Shown here: one piece after another, positions 19,940-31,080 of the stretch
Position numbering within the stretch: the first letter of the stretch is position 1
How the letters are laid out: each line of letters starts with the position of its first letter
Source of the DNA: Amanita rubescens
Taxonomy: Eukaryota; Basidiomycota; Agaricomycetes; Agaricales; Amanitaceae
Length of the DNA: 64,000 bases
Direction: 5' to 3'
Assembly (NCBI GenBank): GCA_015039365.1
Contig: WION01000182.1
Coordinates: 1-64,000 of the forward strand
Position numbers and translations under genes: made by a program
The notes under the pieces: generated by a model
What the model saw: the letters and a program-made list of their open reading frames with translations, nothing else
Told to the model about the DNA's origin: nothing
Databases searched by the model: none

Positions 19940-22900
19940 CTATGGTACATCGAGGGGAAGATCAGTAAACGAAAATATAGTAGGATTTTCTTTGATGATT
20001 TTAGTAAGTGATACATCATTTTTCGGATCGTTAGTCCATTCGCGTAATGAAGGAAAAGAAAAGTGATACCTGCATCGTGTTAGGATGTGCTCGCGTGATT
20101 GGTAAGTCCCAGGTTGGCACGTTGGGCAATCTGTCGATTTGTCCGGGAACATTCGTTGGTTGTGTTCTCCTGTCGGTGCATGGTTGGTCATCGCATACGT
20201 AATTCTCGTCATCCTCTCTCTATCGTCATCCGCCATTTCAAAGAAGAATCTCTTTCTCTTCGTTGAAGAGCCTAGCATGGGTAGGAAGCGCTTTCGATTA
20301 TATTTGACAGCGAGCCATTGTCGGCCTCTGTAAGCTTGGGAACTGGCTCTGATTCTCCAGAGGTTGTTCATGCGGCACCTTTGCTCGTCGGTGAAGTGTT
20401 GTTTCAATATTAAGGGTCCCGTCGTAGCTGGGGGTGCGCGGGAAGCGAGTGAGTCCGCCTTCTCATTGCCTTCAATGCCTGAATGCGATGGGCAGTGTGC
20501 GAAATGAAGGGACCGAATGGTGTTGTCCGCAAAGAGGTCCAAGAGTAGGAGATTTATTCTGACGGACTCCATCTGATTGGTGTGTGCGTCCATGTTCAGG
20601 GCACCTTGAATGACGCTTTTGTTGTCAATAATGAACCAAAGGTTGGGTCTGATTCGTTCTTTGTTTGCAGCCGCCCACGCAACCGCCATCCCTAGGGCCA
20701 CTATTTCTGCATCGTAAGAGGAGCCTGCCGGGCAGTCGGCTGTGTCCGCAATGTCAAATAATCCATGGTCAGACAGGACGAAGGCAGCTCGTCCTCGCCT
20801 TTTGTCTTTCCAGTAACCGCCATCAGTGTAGATGACAGTGGCATCCTCATCGCTCTCCACCTCTCTGAGCCACGTTCGATACTCTCTCATCCACCCGCCA
20901 AACTCATCGCTGTTTTTCTTTGGAGCGTCCATCTTTGTGCGTTCGATGTTTTCTCCATACACATCTTCGACCCTGTGTCCCGGTCTGTTGACGGGGTGAT
21001 AGGTGTCGAATTGTTCTTTAATCTGTCCTCTAAAGGCTCTGAGCCTAGTGTTAGGGTTATCGCTTGGGAGATGACGTGGGCATCTTTTGGGCCTTATCCT
21101 CCTGGACGAGGGTTTAACCAGATCCGATGACCAGGCGATTTTAAGCAGGTGGTTGTTCGGGAGCGTGTGAATCCTGGCGGCGTAACCGTAGATGCATAGA
21201 TTGCACCATACATCCAGGGGGGGGATATGAGCGATCATTTCTAGCGCGCCCGATGGGGATCCTCTAAAAGCGCCTGTTATCCATCTCAGAGCGAAGTTAT
21301 GGACTCTCTTCATCTCCATCAACTGTTTCTTTGCTCCTCTGCCATCCTCCGCATACCAAAGTGCAAGACCGTATGTAAGCACCGGGAGAGTGATTGCCTT
21401 GTAAGCTAAAGCGCGGTTCCTGGGACTCAATCCTCGACGCGAGTTTCCTAACATTCCGCAGGCTCTAATAGTACTGAACGCTTTGTTAGTATAGTATTTG
21501 ACGTGATGATGAAATTTAAGAAAAGGATCGAAAAAGAAACCTAGATATCTCCACACGCCGATCGGTTTGATCGTAAACTCCCTTCCACCAACTACGTAAA
21601 CAAGGTTGGGTTGTCGTTTGTGTTTAAAGGTTCTCGGTCCTTTGCTGAGGTCGTATGCGGCGAAGTGCATGAGTTCTGTCTTGGTTTGTTCGATTTGTAT
21701 GCCTATTTTTGCAAATACGTCTGTCAGCCGTTCAATAGCCGCTTTTAAGGTTAGCATATTGTGATTCATTGTCAGGGACGACGCGCAGAGCGTGCCGTCG
21801 TCGACGAAAAAAAGGCAGTTAGTACTTAACTCAAGATCCCATTGGAAGTGGGACTTGAGGACGAGAGAGATATATAGCGCAGAGAGGACCGGCGACAAAC
21901 AGTCACCCTGTGGGGTGCCTAGGTCTGCGTCGAAAATGTGGGAGGTTTGTTTTCCCCATTTGTAAGCGGTGGTTCTATCTTTAAAGAAAGAGGCGATGAG
22001 ATTAGTAATTTTGTGACAGAATCCCTGTTTGGTTAGCAGCGTGACCATTACATCATGATTGATTGAAGGGAAAAACTGCGCGATATCTACCGCCAGAACC
22101 GAGGTGAAGAGGCCTCTGTCTCTTGCTTCTGAAATCATGTCCATTAAAACCACTCCCACATCCACCATCGAGTGTTTTTGAATACCTCTGAACTGCCCAG
22201 GATGGAAGAGGTCATTTGCGATGCCGTCAAATTGGAGCCTTTTGGCGAGCATTTTTGTTAAAAGTTTTCCCATTACCTTGAGGAGGGCTATGGGCCTATA
22301 CGCCTTGGGTACCGAATAGTCGTCCTTTTTTGGTTTGGGGATCACGACCGAGACTGCCTCCTTGAAGGATTTGGGCCAGTGGCTGGTGTTCAAAATGGCG
22401 TTGAAGATTTTTAGCAGAGCCGTATCGGCGCCAGGCGTCAGGAGGGCGAGCTTCAGATGCCTCCAGGTGATGTGGTCGACGCCAGGGGCGGATTTGTTCT
22501 TTGTGGTGGAGAGTGCGTCCCATAGTTCCTTCATTGAGAGGTCGGGTGAGTCCCGTGGTTCGGCGTCACAGAGACCGTTGATGTAAGTCCAGTCTATTGT
22601 ATTGGTAATGCTGGCTTTGTTGAACTGTTGGTGGAGTGATTCGAAGAGTTCGGTTTGGCTGGTGATCATGGAGCTGTCCGGCCGTTTGATCTGAGAGTAA
22701 GACGGGGGAGGGCGTGGTCGTATCCACTTGAGCGCCTCCCAGGGACTATTGGTGGCGGACATGGTTTTGAGCTTTTGTTCAAAGAAGGCGTTTCTGGCGT
22801 TCCTCGTTGTGGCTCTGTATTCTTTGAGGTTTGGGCGATTCCTCTCAGCCTCGTAAATTTCCTTCGCTATCTGACATTCCTCCGTCCACCACCTCGTGGG

Positions 22901-23905
22901 GTTGCCTCCTGCCTTACCCTTTCAGCAATTTCTAAGCCAGGCTCCGTGTATCTGGTTCTCCATGATATCGCATCCATTGTCCACATTCTCCTTCGTCATC
23001 CCTTCGTCCAGAGATCGTGCATATTCCAATACCGCAGCTGTCACTCCGTTGATAAAGGCTTCCTCTTCATCTGTGTCCTCAGGAATGTATTCACCAGCAT
23101 TGTCATCTTTGAAGTTGCCGAAACTCAGTCCTAAGAGCGAATGGTCCGATCCGCCTCGGGCTCTGGTCTCATTGGTGTGAATGAAGCGCTCGAAGTCCAT
23201 GTAGTCTCTCCTGAGGAAGATGAGGTCGAGGACAGAAGAGCGGCCGTCGGGGTGATGCCATGTGGGCGCGCCGTCGTCGTTTACCAGGTTGAGATCGTTT
23301 TCAGTCATCTCCTCAAGAAGTTCATTGGCTATGCTATCGTTGAGCCTCTCTCGTCGCGGTTCCCATTCGATGTGGTGTAGGTTAAAATCGCCTTGTATGA
23401 CGGTGGGCTCAAAGGCGGGGTCTCTGAGCTTGCGTATAAGGCAGCGGACCGCCAAGTTTCCTGTTTGTGGTCGATTATAGATGTTGATTAGAGTACAGGA
23501 GGCATTGTCGAAAGTCCTGGTGACGCTGATGGTTAGGACATTTTCGTGAGGTATGACGTGCGGGTCGAGGGAAATGGAGTGAGACGAGAGTATTCTTCGG
23601 TTGACGTATATTGTGACCTGCGTGTTGGGATAGGCGTCGTGCTTTTGGATGCATTCCCAGGCTTTGTGATGGACAGGGCCAATGACCGGGTCTCCATGCT
23701 CATCAGTGACACTGATGGTATTCCTTATGTGACTGAAGTTTGCTTCCTGAATAAAGATGAAGTCAGTACCTTCTGAGTAGTTCTCGAGTAAGTCGTGCGT
23801 CGTTTTACGGCTTTTATGTACATTTTGAAAGAGAAATTTAAAGTCAGAAATACGATTAAGAAGTGTCCGATTATAAATAGGTTGAGTATTGGGCATATCA
23901 ATCAT
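19940..23905 (-). pseudogene. LINE ORF2: endonuclease, reverse transcriptase, RNase H (one TGA)
   Basis: One frame of 1,321 codons broken only by a TGA at 22,924-22,922 (after AWLRNC). Residues ~1-240 are an APE-type endonuclease (FIFIQEANFSH, VIQGDFNLHHIEWEP, GGSDHSLLGLSF). After the stop come the linker (TRWWTEECQIAKEIYE) and the reverse transcriptase (VSVVIPKPKKDD, AVDIAQFFPSINHDV, GTPQGDCLSPVLSALYIS and the catalytic FFVDDGTLC). RNase H follows with its D-E-D-H set (IYTDGGYW, SYDAEIVALG, FIIDNKSVIQ, HCPSHSGIEGNEKADSLA). A C-terminal CPTCQ...REHILTRC zinc motif closes it, as in Tad-like elements. The TGA could come from CGA by one transition. Without it the element looks intact. Confidence 0.93.
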
Positions 23906-26900
23906 AGGGTAACGTTGAATTTATCAGAGGTTGAGGTCTTGGCCTTACCTTTGCCTTTGTCACCTTCTGCTGCCGCCAATTCACTATCCTCCACGTCATC
24001 GTCATCGATCCTGGCGAAAACTCGCTCCTCTGCATTGCTATCTTCTATCATATCGTCATCGTTTTTCACCGGGAAAACGAAAGCACTGCCTTTCGATGCC
24101 CTGAGCGCTCCACTACTCACGATTTGGAAACCGTCTTTGTCGAGGGTGGGTTTGCCGTTGCCGCTGCCGCTCGCTTTGGCGTTAATGCGTATGGGTCTAA
24201 ACTTTGTTGTTGTAATAGTGGCCGGAGCGAGGATAGAGACTGTGTTGCCCTTGGAGTTTGCCTTGGCTCCAGACAGACGATTGGCCTTGGATGTTTCCAT
24301 TCTTTCCTTCTTTAGTTTGAGATATAGCGCCTCTATGTCATTCCTGCTGTACCGTATGGCCCAGAAAGGACAGTTTTCTGAATCTGCAAAATGTGGGCCG
24401 TTGCAGTTGGCGCACATCGGGGCGCAGACGGTGCCTTTACCCTTCTTACATTTCTCACAGTTTTGTTCGTGCCTCCGCTCAACGTGTCCTCCTCCGCACT
24501 TTCTACATTTTCGTTCTCCCGTGTAGCATGCAAGCGTGCTATGGCCCCAGCGCAGACAGGTAGTGCAGCGTGGGACGTGGTTCTTTTGAATCCATCGTCT
24601 GCAGATTCTGCCCTCACCCCAGAAGTTTACTCTGGTGTTCATGAGTTTTTTGCCGATGCTACCCATGTTGTCATCCACGATAGTTACGATAAGAATGGTA
24701 GAATCCGGGAGGGGTTCGTCTTTCTTTCTAAGAAGACTGGCGCCTTTTCCCCAGAAGATAACATCTCGCCAGGCTGGGTGAAGCTGGATCTGCTGTTGGT
24801 AATCGCTTGGCGTGATCTCGCTGTCGTCTCCGTGTCTAGTTAAGACTGATAGGAACTTGAGGTCGGTGGTCGGGGGTTTATTTAGAACCGATGTGCCATG
24901 TTGGGAGTTGTCCGGTGTCCATTTATTGACAGCTGTTAGTAGGGCTAAAGCCATCTCGTCGGAGATGGCGCTATCGCAGGTGATGATGAGGTTGTTTCTG
25001 GTGGACCATCGTACGTCTTTGACCGGGTTTTCCTCAAACAACTTTTTCTCCTCCTCGTATAAATGAGGATTGACAGCTAGGGCTACCGCCTCTTGGAGAA
25101 CTTTGCCGTAGAGGGACCTTAGTCGATCAGCAACGACTGAAGCTTGTACCTGGAGATGGAGTTCTGTAAGTCTCATGCCGTTGGCCGTGGGTTTGGTAAC
25201 GAGGTTTCGGCGTGTTTGTAGCTGATTCCAAGTTGGTTTGGGTGCACGCGCGTTGGTGGTGACAGTGTTGTTGCTAACATTTTGTCCCACTTGGTTCATA
25301 CGCCTCATTAGTTCGCTTACATCTTCTAATGGTTTGGCGGCTGTTGCTGCATAGGTTTGTTTTCTGTTACGCCAGTCGGTTGGTTTTTCTCTGTGTTTGC
25401 CCGAGTCCGACGCAGCCGCGGTAGCAGGCTTGTTGTCTAAAAGTTTCGACGTGGCAATGAAGGCTTCAGCTGGCGATATGCCCGGGACGCTCATGATTTG
25501 AGACATGGTACGAGTGAAGGTGTCATTAATTTTGATGTTGCCGTTGGAGTTGTCGTTTTGTGGTGTGCGTGTAGAGCGAGCGGCAGTGGATCCTGACCTG
25601 TTTCTGAAGGAGCCGTCTTGAGTAGTACCAGGTAATGGGCGGCGTCCTCTTTGTGTTGTCGCTTCCTCTATTTCGACGTGGGCGGGAGTTGCGAGTGGGG
25701 CCGCAGTGGGAGCTTCCTCCACATTGGCATCCACTTCCATATTGGCGGGTTTGGCGGTAGAGTTACCTAAGACAGTGGCGAGTTGGGTTTTCAAGCCAGT
25801 TAACTGTTCTCGAAGAGCGCGGATCTCTACCTCAGCGTCGTCCGTCATCCTTTTACACTCAATCCTCATTCCCTCGATTTCCATCCTCGCTGCATTTTTG
25901 CCTCCTGTCATTTCGGTGACTTCGGACCTAAGTCGGCGGTTTTCATTCCTAAGGGCACCTATTTCATGGTTAGCACCTTTAACTTCAACCTCCTTACTTA
26001 ACACCCGTTCCTTAAGGTGTACTTCCCTGTCTTTGAGTGTGTTGAACCTGTTGTTAGCTTTCCGCAGTAAGTGATCAGAACCGGCCATGTTTTCTAGGAT
26101 TCCAGCGGCTGTGTCGTCGCCGGCCTTCGTGGCAAGCTCCGAAAGTTTGTACATAAACTGTATGAAGTCCATCTTGTCTCCTTCGACCTTGCAGGTTCCG
26201 AAAATATCGAAGATTAAATGTCCCAAAGTGCGCCAATTTAAGAAGTCAGATGAAAAGTATTTGACAAAGCCGCTGACGTTTTCAATATCAATGTCACCTC
26301 TCTGAAGGAAGCGGAAAGGGTTGGTGTCGTCCAGGGTTGCCTTTTGGCCCTCATGGATGAATCCTGGGATCGCGTTGGCGTTTGTTTCAAGGCCCAAGTC
26401 AAGGACGAATTGTTTGCCTCTGGCAAGTGTGACCGTATCATCTTCGTCGGAATCCATATCACTGTCACTGTCGTCATCGCTGCTGCTAGCGTTGTAAGCG
26501 CTATTGTTGCCGCTGGTGCTGTTATTGCGGTAAGATAGACGCGACGTTGTCCTTAAGGTCGGGTTGTGTTCCGAAAAGGGGTTATCGACAGGGTCACTGG
26601 GCTTGGACAGTAAGGGGTTAAATCTGGATTCGGATTTAGCCCTGCTTATGCGGCCGGTCTTAGGCGTTTTGGGTTCACACCAAATGTCAATTTCTTCCTC
26701 GTGTTCAGGGAAGGTGGAGGGGATAGGAGTAGGCGTAGGGATTCTGGACGGGGGATCAGATGGTGCTCCACCACGGAGGCGAGAAGCGGGTTGGGCATGT
26801 GGTTTAGTTTGTTCGACACTCATGGTCTGGAAGTGGGTGGTTATTATGTTGGTAATGCTGGGCATGATGGCGTTAATAAAATTTGCCAAGAAGTCAGGGT

Positions 26901-27225
26901 TGTGAGGAACAGCCAGAGCAACGTTGTTGGTGACGGGCGTGTGATACGGTGCAAGGGTGGAAGGAGGGACAGCCTGGGAAAAAACCTGTGGGAAAACCGT
27001 TGGTGATGTTGCCCTGTGCAACGAGGTGGGCACGTTTGCGTGTGCGTAGGAGGAGGGCGCAAAGCCTGTCTCCTCTGGGAGGGGCAAACCCTTTCCCTCT
27101 GTGGGTGTCATAGTTGAAGCAGGAAAGAAATTAACAACTCGCCTGGTAGTTGGCGAGGCGGATCTAGACCTTCGGTGACCGTCAAGACCAAGGTGGTCTA
27201 GCAGGGGGGGTTCCCCTGGAAGCAT
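23902..27225 (-). CDS. LINE ORF1 (Gag-like, zinc-knuckle protein)
   Basis: 1,107 aa, starting MLPGEPPLLDHLGLDG. It is the nucleic-acid-binding ORF1p that packages LINE RNA. Order: a low-complexity N-terminus with a Ser/Asp-rich acidic stretch (residues ~240-265); a central coiled-coil candidate with heptad-like Leu/Arg/Glu spacing (about residues 390-480, NRFNTLKDREVHLKERV); a structured region; then Cys/His clusters at about 885-955 (CTTCLRWGHSTLAC, CRKCGGGHVERRHEQNC, CANCNGPHFADSENC), the zinc knuckles typical of fungal Tad and insect I/Jockey ORF1. The C-terminal tail is basic and then acidic. The stop TGA overlaps the ORF2 start by one base (ATGA at 23,905-23,902), which suggests termination-reinitiation translation. 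The frame is fully open. Confidence 0.92.
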   Translation of the reverse strand: MLPGEPPLLDHLGLDGHRRSRSASPTTRRVVNFFPASTMTPTEGKGLPLPEETGFAPSSYAHANVPTSLHRATSPTVFPQVFSQAVPPSTLAPYHTPVTNNVALAVPHNPDFLANFINAIMPSITNIITTHFQTMSVEQTKPHAQPASRLRGGAPSDPPSRIPTPTPIPSTFPEHEEEIDIWCEPKTPKTGRISRAKSESRFNPLLSKPSDPVDNPFSEHNPTLRTTSRLSYRNNSTSGNNSAYNASSSDDDSDSDMDSDEDDTVTLARGKQFVLDLGLETNANAIPGFIHEGQKATLDDTNPFRFLQRGDIDIENVSGFVKYFSSDFLNWRTLGHLIFDIFGTCKVEGDKMDFIQFMYKLSELATKAGDDTAAGILENMAGSDHLLRKANNRFNTLKDREVHLKERVLSKEVEVKGANHEIGALRNENRRLRSEVTEMTGGKNAARMEIEGMRIECKRMTDDAEVEIRALREQLTGLKTQLATVLGNSTAKPANMEVDANVEEAPTAAPLATPAHVEIEEATTQRGRRPLPGTTQDGSFRNRSGSTAARSTRTPQNDNSNGNIKINDTFTRTMSQIMSVPGISPAEAFIATSKLLDNKPATAAASDSGKHREKPTDWRNRKQTYAATAAKPLEDVSELMRRMNQVGQNVSNNTVTTNARAPKPTWNQLQTRRNLVTKPTANGMRLTELHLQVQASVVADRLRSLYGKVLQEAVALAVNPHLYEEEKKLFEENPVKDVRWSTRNNLIITCDSAISDEMALALLTAVNKWTPDNSQHGTSVLNKPPTTDLKFLSVLTRHGDDSEITPSDYQQQIQLHPAWRDVIFWGKGASLLRKKDEPLPDSTILIVTIVDDNMGSIGKKLMNTRVNFWGEGRICRRWIQKNHVPRCTTCLRWGHSTLACYTGERKCRKCGGGHVERRHEQNCEKCKKGKGTVCAPMCANCNGPHFADSENCPFWAIRYSRNDIEALYLKLKKERMETSKANRLSGAKANSKGNTVSILAPATITTTKFRPIRINAKASGSGNGKPTLDKDGFQIVSSGALRASKGSAFVFPVKNDDDMIEDSNAEERVFARIDDDDVEDSELAAAEGDKGKGKAKTSTSDKFNVTL

Positions 27226-27458
27226 GAGGCCAGGAATAGGAAAATGGATGGAGGAATAGGACGATAGAAAGGATGAGGGGAAAAGGAGAAATGGGGGAAA
27301 GAAGTCTTAGAAAGCAAAGGGGGGGGCTTCTTGTGGACTGGCAGGAGAGAATAGCAGTAGGAGATGTGGAACGTGTTTAGACTCAAATAGGAAGGTGGTG
27401 GTAAAAGGTCAAGAAGCGCCGATGACCCCACTGCATCATCGTCTCTCTCTACTCTATT

Positions 27459-28819
27459 ATGGCCAGCAAGGCCACTCAGCAACCTCAAGGGGCCTCCACT
27501 GTGGTCCCTCCAACTCCCCATGAGGTTCTCGAAGCTCAGCTGTTGCTTGCATGGGCTAAAAAAGGAAAGCCAAGGAAGAAGCCTTTGAAGGCCTCTCACA
27601 CTGTCAGTACAGATGACGGCAATGCCTCAGACAAGGAGAATGAACCTGGGAACAATGATGAAGGAGGATGTCATTCAGTGTGTCATTATTCATTATTCAT
27701 TATTCATGTTTGTTTTATTGAACTCTGGCATAGCTGGCATGATCCTGCTTTTCATCACTACTCTGACACTCTCCTCACAATCATTGAGGACAGTATATGT
27801 TGCCGGAAGGCCTTTGGCTTCAAGGGAGGTGATGATCACTCCGTCACTAGTAGTGGCTTGAGTCTTATTCAGACTTGCCGCTTGATTGCTCTGCAACTCT
27901 TTCCCACTCACCCAGAGACAAACATGCAGAAACTTGCACATGCAGTTAAAAACCGTGTTTCAAAGTAAGTAACCCTTTCTTCTTTATCTTTTCTGGGCTT
28001 AGGTGCATCAGTTTGAAGAAGAAATACCAGGCTTTCCGAAAGGAGCTTGGTGAAACAGGTCAAGGCTTAGAGTTGAAGCTGACTGTGAGTTGGAGATCAC
28101 AGTTGGGACTCACTCCATTACACAACACTTGGGGTGAGTAATCAACTTCATTGATGATTGGACGTGTTTAACATGTATCAAAGAAAAAATCAAAGCCAAA
28201 TTCAAGTGGTACAAGCATTTACACCGCTTGTTGAGTCAATCCTGTCTATGATCGTTCAGCTTTGGCAAATAGTTCTTCCTCACTTGACTTGCAAGCTGTT
28301 GAGAATGTGGCAGAGCCAATGGTGAGTTGCTACATTTATTTCATGAACAAATGACTGATAATGTCAAGTCTGCATCTTGTCATTCTCCTGATTGGGATGA
28401 CTTTGGTGATGATGAGGATTCTGTGAAATCATCACCCTCTCCTGAGAACAGCCAAGCTCCACCTGCTGTTCTTGCACCACTGCATCCTCCTACTCCACAA
28501 AAAATCATTCCTCAGAAGTGCAAGTTGAGTGCCTTTGATCACCTTAAAGATGTCAGTGAACAAAACCAAAAGACACGCATCTCTGTGGCTCAAATCAAGG
28601 CTCAAACATAACTTGACAAGGAACAGCCTTGAAGCTGATTGAGAGAAGTGTGAACATGAGTTTAGGCTGGAGGAACGACGTGGCCAGCATGAGCTTGAGA
28701 TGATGAAACATACTTAGGAAATTGAGCGATTGAGGGCACAGGCTCACTTACGACCTGGAGCTCCTTCTAGTAATCCATCTCCCTTCCCTTCTATTGATCC
28801 TACTACCCTTTTCCGCTAA
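27459..28819 (+). pseudogene. PIF/Harbinger accessory (DNA-binding) protein gene
   Basis: Begins MASKATQQPQGASTV. The first exon runs to 27,964 (HSVTSSGLSLIQTC, THPETNMQKLAHAVKNRVS). A 38-nt intron, 27,965-28,002 (GTAAGT...TTAG), then leads to CISLKKKYQAFRKELGETG, the region matching the SANT/Myb-like accessory proteins of these elements. Later segments KIKAKFKWYKHLHRLL and NPVYDRSALANSSSSLDLQA need small frame corrections. The last exon reads SPDWDDFGDDEDSVKSS to KTRISVAQIK and, in another frame, HEFRLEERRGQHELEM to a stop at 28,817. Two stops there look like CGA to TGA and CAG to TAG. The protein would bind the element ends and import the transposase; this copy is dead. Confidence 0.7.
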
Positions 28820-29002
28820 TTACTTTACTAACTCTTTAGCTACTCAGCTTATACCCTGACACTCTTTTCACCTTTCCACTCTTTCAGCCTCCATTCCTTT
28901 TGATACTACTACTCAGCTAGTACTTAGCTAGATACCCTCCTACATTCCTTTTAATCACAGTCACTATGTGTTGCCAAGCAGCTGGATATAAATCATATAA
29001 AG
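28820..29002. other. Spacer between convergent Harbinger A genes
   Basis: About 180 bp, pyrimidine-rich (TACTAACTCTTTAGCTACTC), with no ORF. It probably holds the 3' ends of both genes. Confidence 0.5.
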
Positions 29003-30951
29003 TCATATATAAAATGCAGGATCACATTGTTGGCTCCAAATGAGAAAGAAAATAAAGCTTCCTTCATTCGGGGTTTCCCTCCTCAATTTCCCCTCAAGCA
29101 AGCTGACAGCCTCATCATCGTCCTCTACAGTGAACAATTGTTCAGCAAGCATACTCTGCCAATGCTCCACTGCAACCCTCTCTTGCTCCATCAACTGCAC
29201 CCCTCTGAGATAAAACTGGTCAGCCTCCATATCCATACCTTGTTCATGCATGAGTGTAAAGTTATACAGGTGGATACAACTGATGACCCATAGGGTGGCA
29301 AATGATTTGTCTTGAACAGAGTCAATTCGCACTCTAAGGCCACGGAGTGATGACCATCTGCCCTTCAAGAACCCAATGCAATGTTCTGAACAAATGCGGA
29401 TGCAAGATACATACATGGTAATTGTAGGTGGTGTTCTCTTGACTATTTTTTTCAGGCCTTGAACACAGATTAGGTATGTCCTAAGTTTTCAAAGACAGCC
29501 TCACTCTTTATAAGGTGCCTGGCACCACTTGTGCACTGGATATGCTGAATCAGCCCACACAAATTCTTCAGGACCCAACAGTTGATGATGTTCAGTGGGA
29601 AGACATGTTTCTTGCCATGCTGTGGAATCATGCTGACTCCCTGGCAGTCCTACTCCATAATCAACTATTTGTAATTGAGGAGTGGATATGATCTAGTCAT
29701 TCATTAATTTAAATGAATTGTACAGTGAATCATCACTCACCTGAACATTAAGTGAATAATTTGACTTTTGATCGAAATGCATTTCCAAAATCATGAGGGT
29801 GTTGAAAAATGGGAACAAGAGTCCCATCAATCATCAGCCAATCATTGCGCCATGCAGGACATGAGTTAGCTTCCACCCATGCCTTAGGCAGATTCAATCT
29901 CTGCCTCACTAGGCCATGGCATGGTAGCATGATGGAACCTTTCATCATAGATAGCAACCATGACACTAGCAGTGGCATTACGGACAGTGTCATCGCCAAC
30001 ACCAGCCCAGAGAGCCACTTCATTTGTACCTGCTGCATTCCCATAATGTCCAAAATGATACAAGGTGATAGCCAGTTGAATATCAACAGCCATCTGAGAG
30101 TTGTTGGAGTTGTTGTGGAAGATAGGATGATCAGAGATAGTGAGGAGGAGATCATCAAAGCAGGCAGGTGAAATGCGAAGGTAGGAGCAAAAGATATCAG
30201 GGAAATCTGTTTTGTATTGGTTGAGAAGCAGTTGGAGGTTGACATTAGTTTTAGGGATTGAGCGTTGCTCTACCTTGTAGTAATGGCAAGAAATCTCAGC
30301 CAAGGTACTGTTGAATATTGAGTGATTAAACATCAAATATCGCTCAAATGCATTTAGTGTTACAATACTATATTCTTTATTTTGTGTATAATGAGCTAGT
30401 TTATAGGTGTAGCAGTTGTGTCTGTGGACAAACCGCGATATAGTGGACACCTAAACTCACGCCTGATGGGATAGGTAGTAAATAGAACCAAACAGGCCAG
30501 GTTTCCTTGCATGTAGGGAACTACAGTACCTACACTTGGATATAGACTTAATATCACTGCTATCAATTGTTATAGACCACATTTGTGAACATCTAAAGCG
30601 TGTATTGAGTCTATCAGAGGGCTAGACAACTACTACAACATTTGTAGTGAGTTGTAACTACACTTGGCGCATTTTTAACAGGTACTTGATGACAGCAGAG
30701 GTAATGCCATCAGATCCAGAACTAGAGTCAGAAGAGCTATCCGAGGAGTCAGGGCCACTTGAGGAGGAATCCATCTCCACATTAGAGTCCAAGTCACTGC
30801 CACTGTCACTATCACTGTTATTAGAGATAATGAGCTGAGTGATGTAGGCCTCCTGGATGAGTTGCTTGATGAGTTGCTGGTGCTCAGATGTATGTGGCAT
30901 GGCCTGGGAGTGAGGAAGAGAGCTCTGTTCAATCCGATATCTCAAATTCAA
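29003..30951 (-). pseudogene. PIF/Harbinger DDE transposase (copy A)
   Basis: Exon 1 carries an acidic Ser-rich tract (SNNSDSDSGSDLDSNVEMDS) ending at AVIKYL. The solo LTR 30,309-30,680 intervenes, then the frame resumes: STLAEISCHYYKVEQRSIP, YKTDFPDIFCSYLRIS and LWAGVGDDTVRNAT. The catalytic residues of the DDE_4/HARBI1 fold are still visible: DGT in WLMIDGTLVPIFQ, D in FVWADSAYPVHKWC, and E in ICSEHCIGFLKGRW. A one-base insertion near 29,886, a second frame change near 29,760 (FDQKSNYSLNVQ is the expected reading) and at least one intron (GTGAGT about 29,740) separate them. It cuts and pastes the Harbinger element; inactive here. Confidence 0.85.
30309..30680 (+). repeat. Solo copia LTR (LTR e)
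   Basis: 372 bp, TGTTGAATATTG ... TTTTTAACA, flanked by GGTAC at 30,304-30,308 and 30,681-30,685. It sits inside the Harbinger A transposase coding region and therefore postdates that element's arrival. Confidence 0.95.
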
Positions 30952-31080
30952 ACTCAGCTGAAACTGAATTGGCTCGAAACTAATGTTACAAATCCAGTCA
31001 AAGTTGAATCAATTCACTTCACTTAAATCACAACTGAATCAACCGTTCCGAAATGGTCGATTCATCAACTTTGCATTCCC

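Larger units (their letters stand above)
19759..27424 (-). mobile_element. Full-length Tad/I-like LINE
   Basis: 7,666 bp on the minus strand, ending in a 21-nt A-tail (T-run at 19,759-19,779). A perfect 13-bp target duplication ACCCCACTGCATC flanks it (19,746-19,758 and 27,425-27,437). Two ORFs overlap by ATGA. The 5' leader is about 200 bp and the 3' UTR about 180 bp. The element landed just upstream of the Harbinger accessory gene's ATG. The intact tail, full length and only one obvious nonsense codon point to a relatively young insertion. Confidence 0.95.
19591..31080. mobile_element. PIF/Harbinger element (Harbinger A), with LINE and LTR nested inside
   Basis: The ends form an imperfect inverted repeat of about 45 bp: GGGGAATACAAAGTTGACAA (19,591 on) and, minus strand from 31,080, GGGAATGCAAAGTTGATGAA. 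Inside are convergent genes for an accessory protein (27,459-28,819, plus) and a DDE transposase (29,003-30,951, minus), the usual two-gene set of PIF/Harbinger elements. Removing the LINE (19,759-27,424) and the solo LTR (30,309-30,680) leaves about 3.4 kb. The flanks rejoin as copia coding sequence (RPDI-AEPASV) if AATA, or part of it, is the duplicated target. PIF/Harbinger elements usually duplicate a 3-bp TWA, so the exact boundary is uncertain. Confidence 0.85.

Noticed and set aside
23795..26905. Plus-strand ORFs of up to 243 codons opposite the LINE
   Set aside because: They are antisense shadows of LINE ORF1 and ORF2 without conserved domains.
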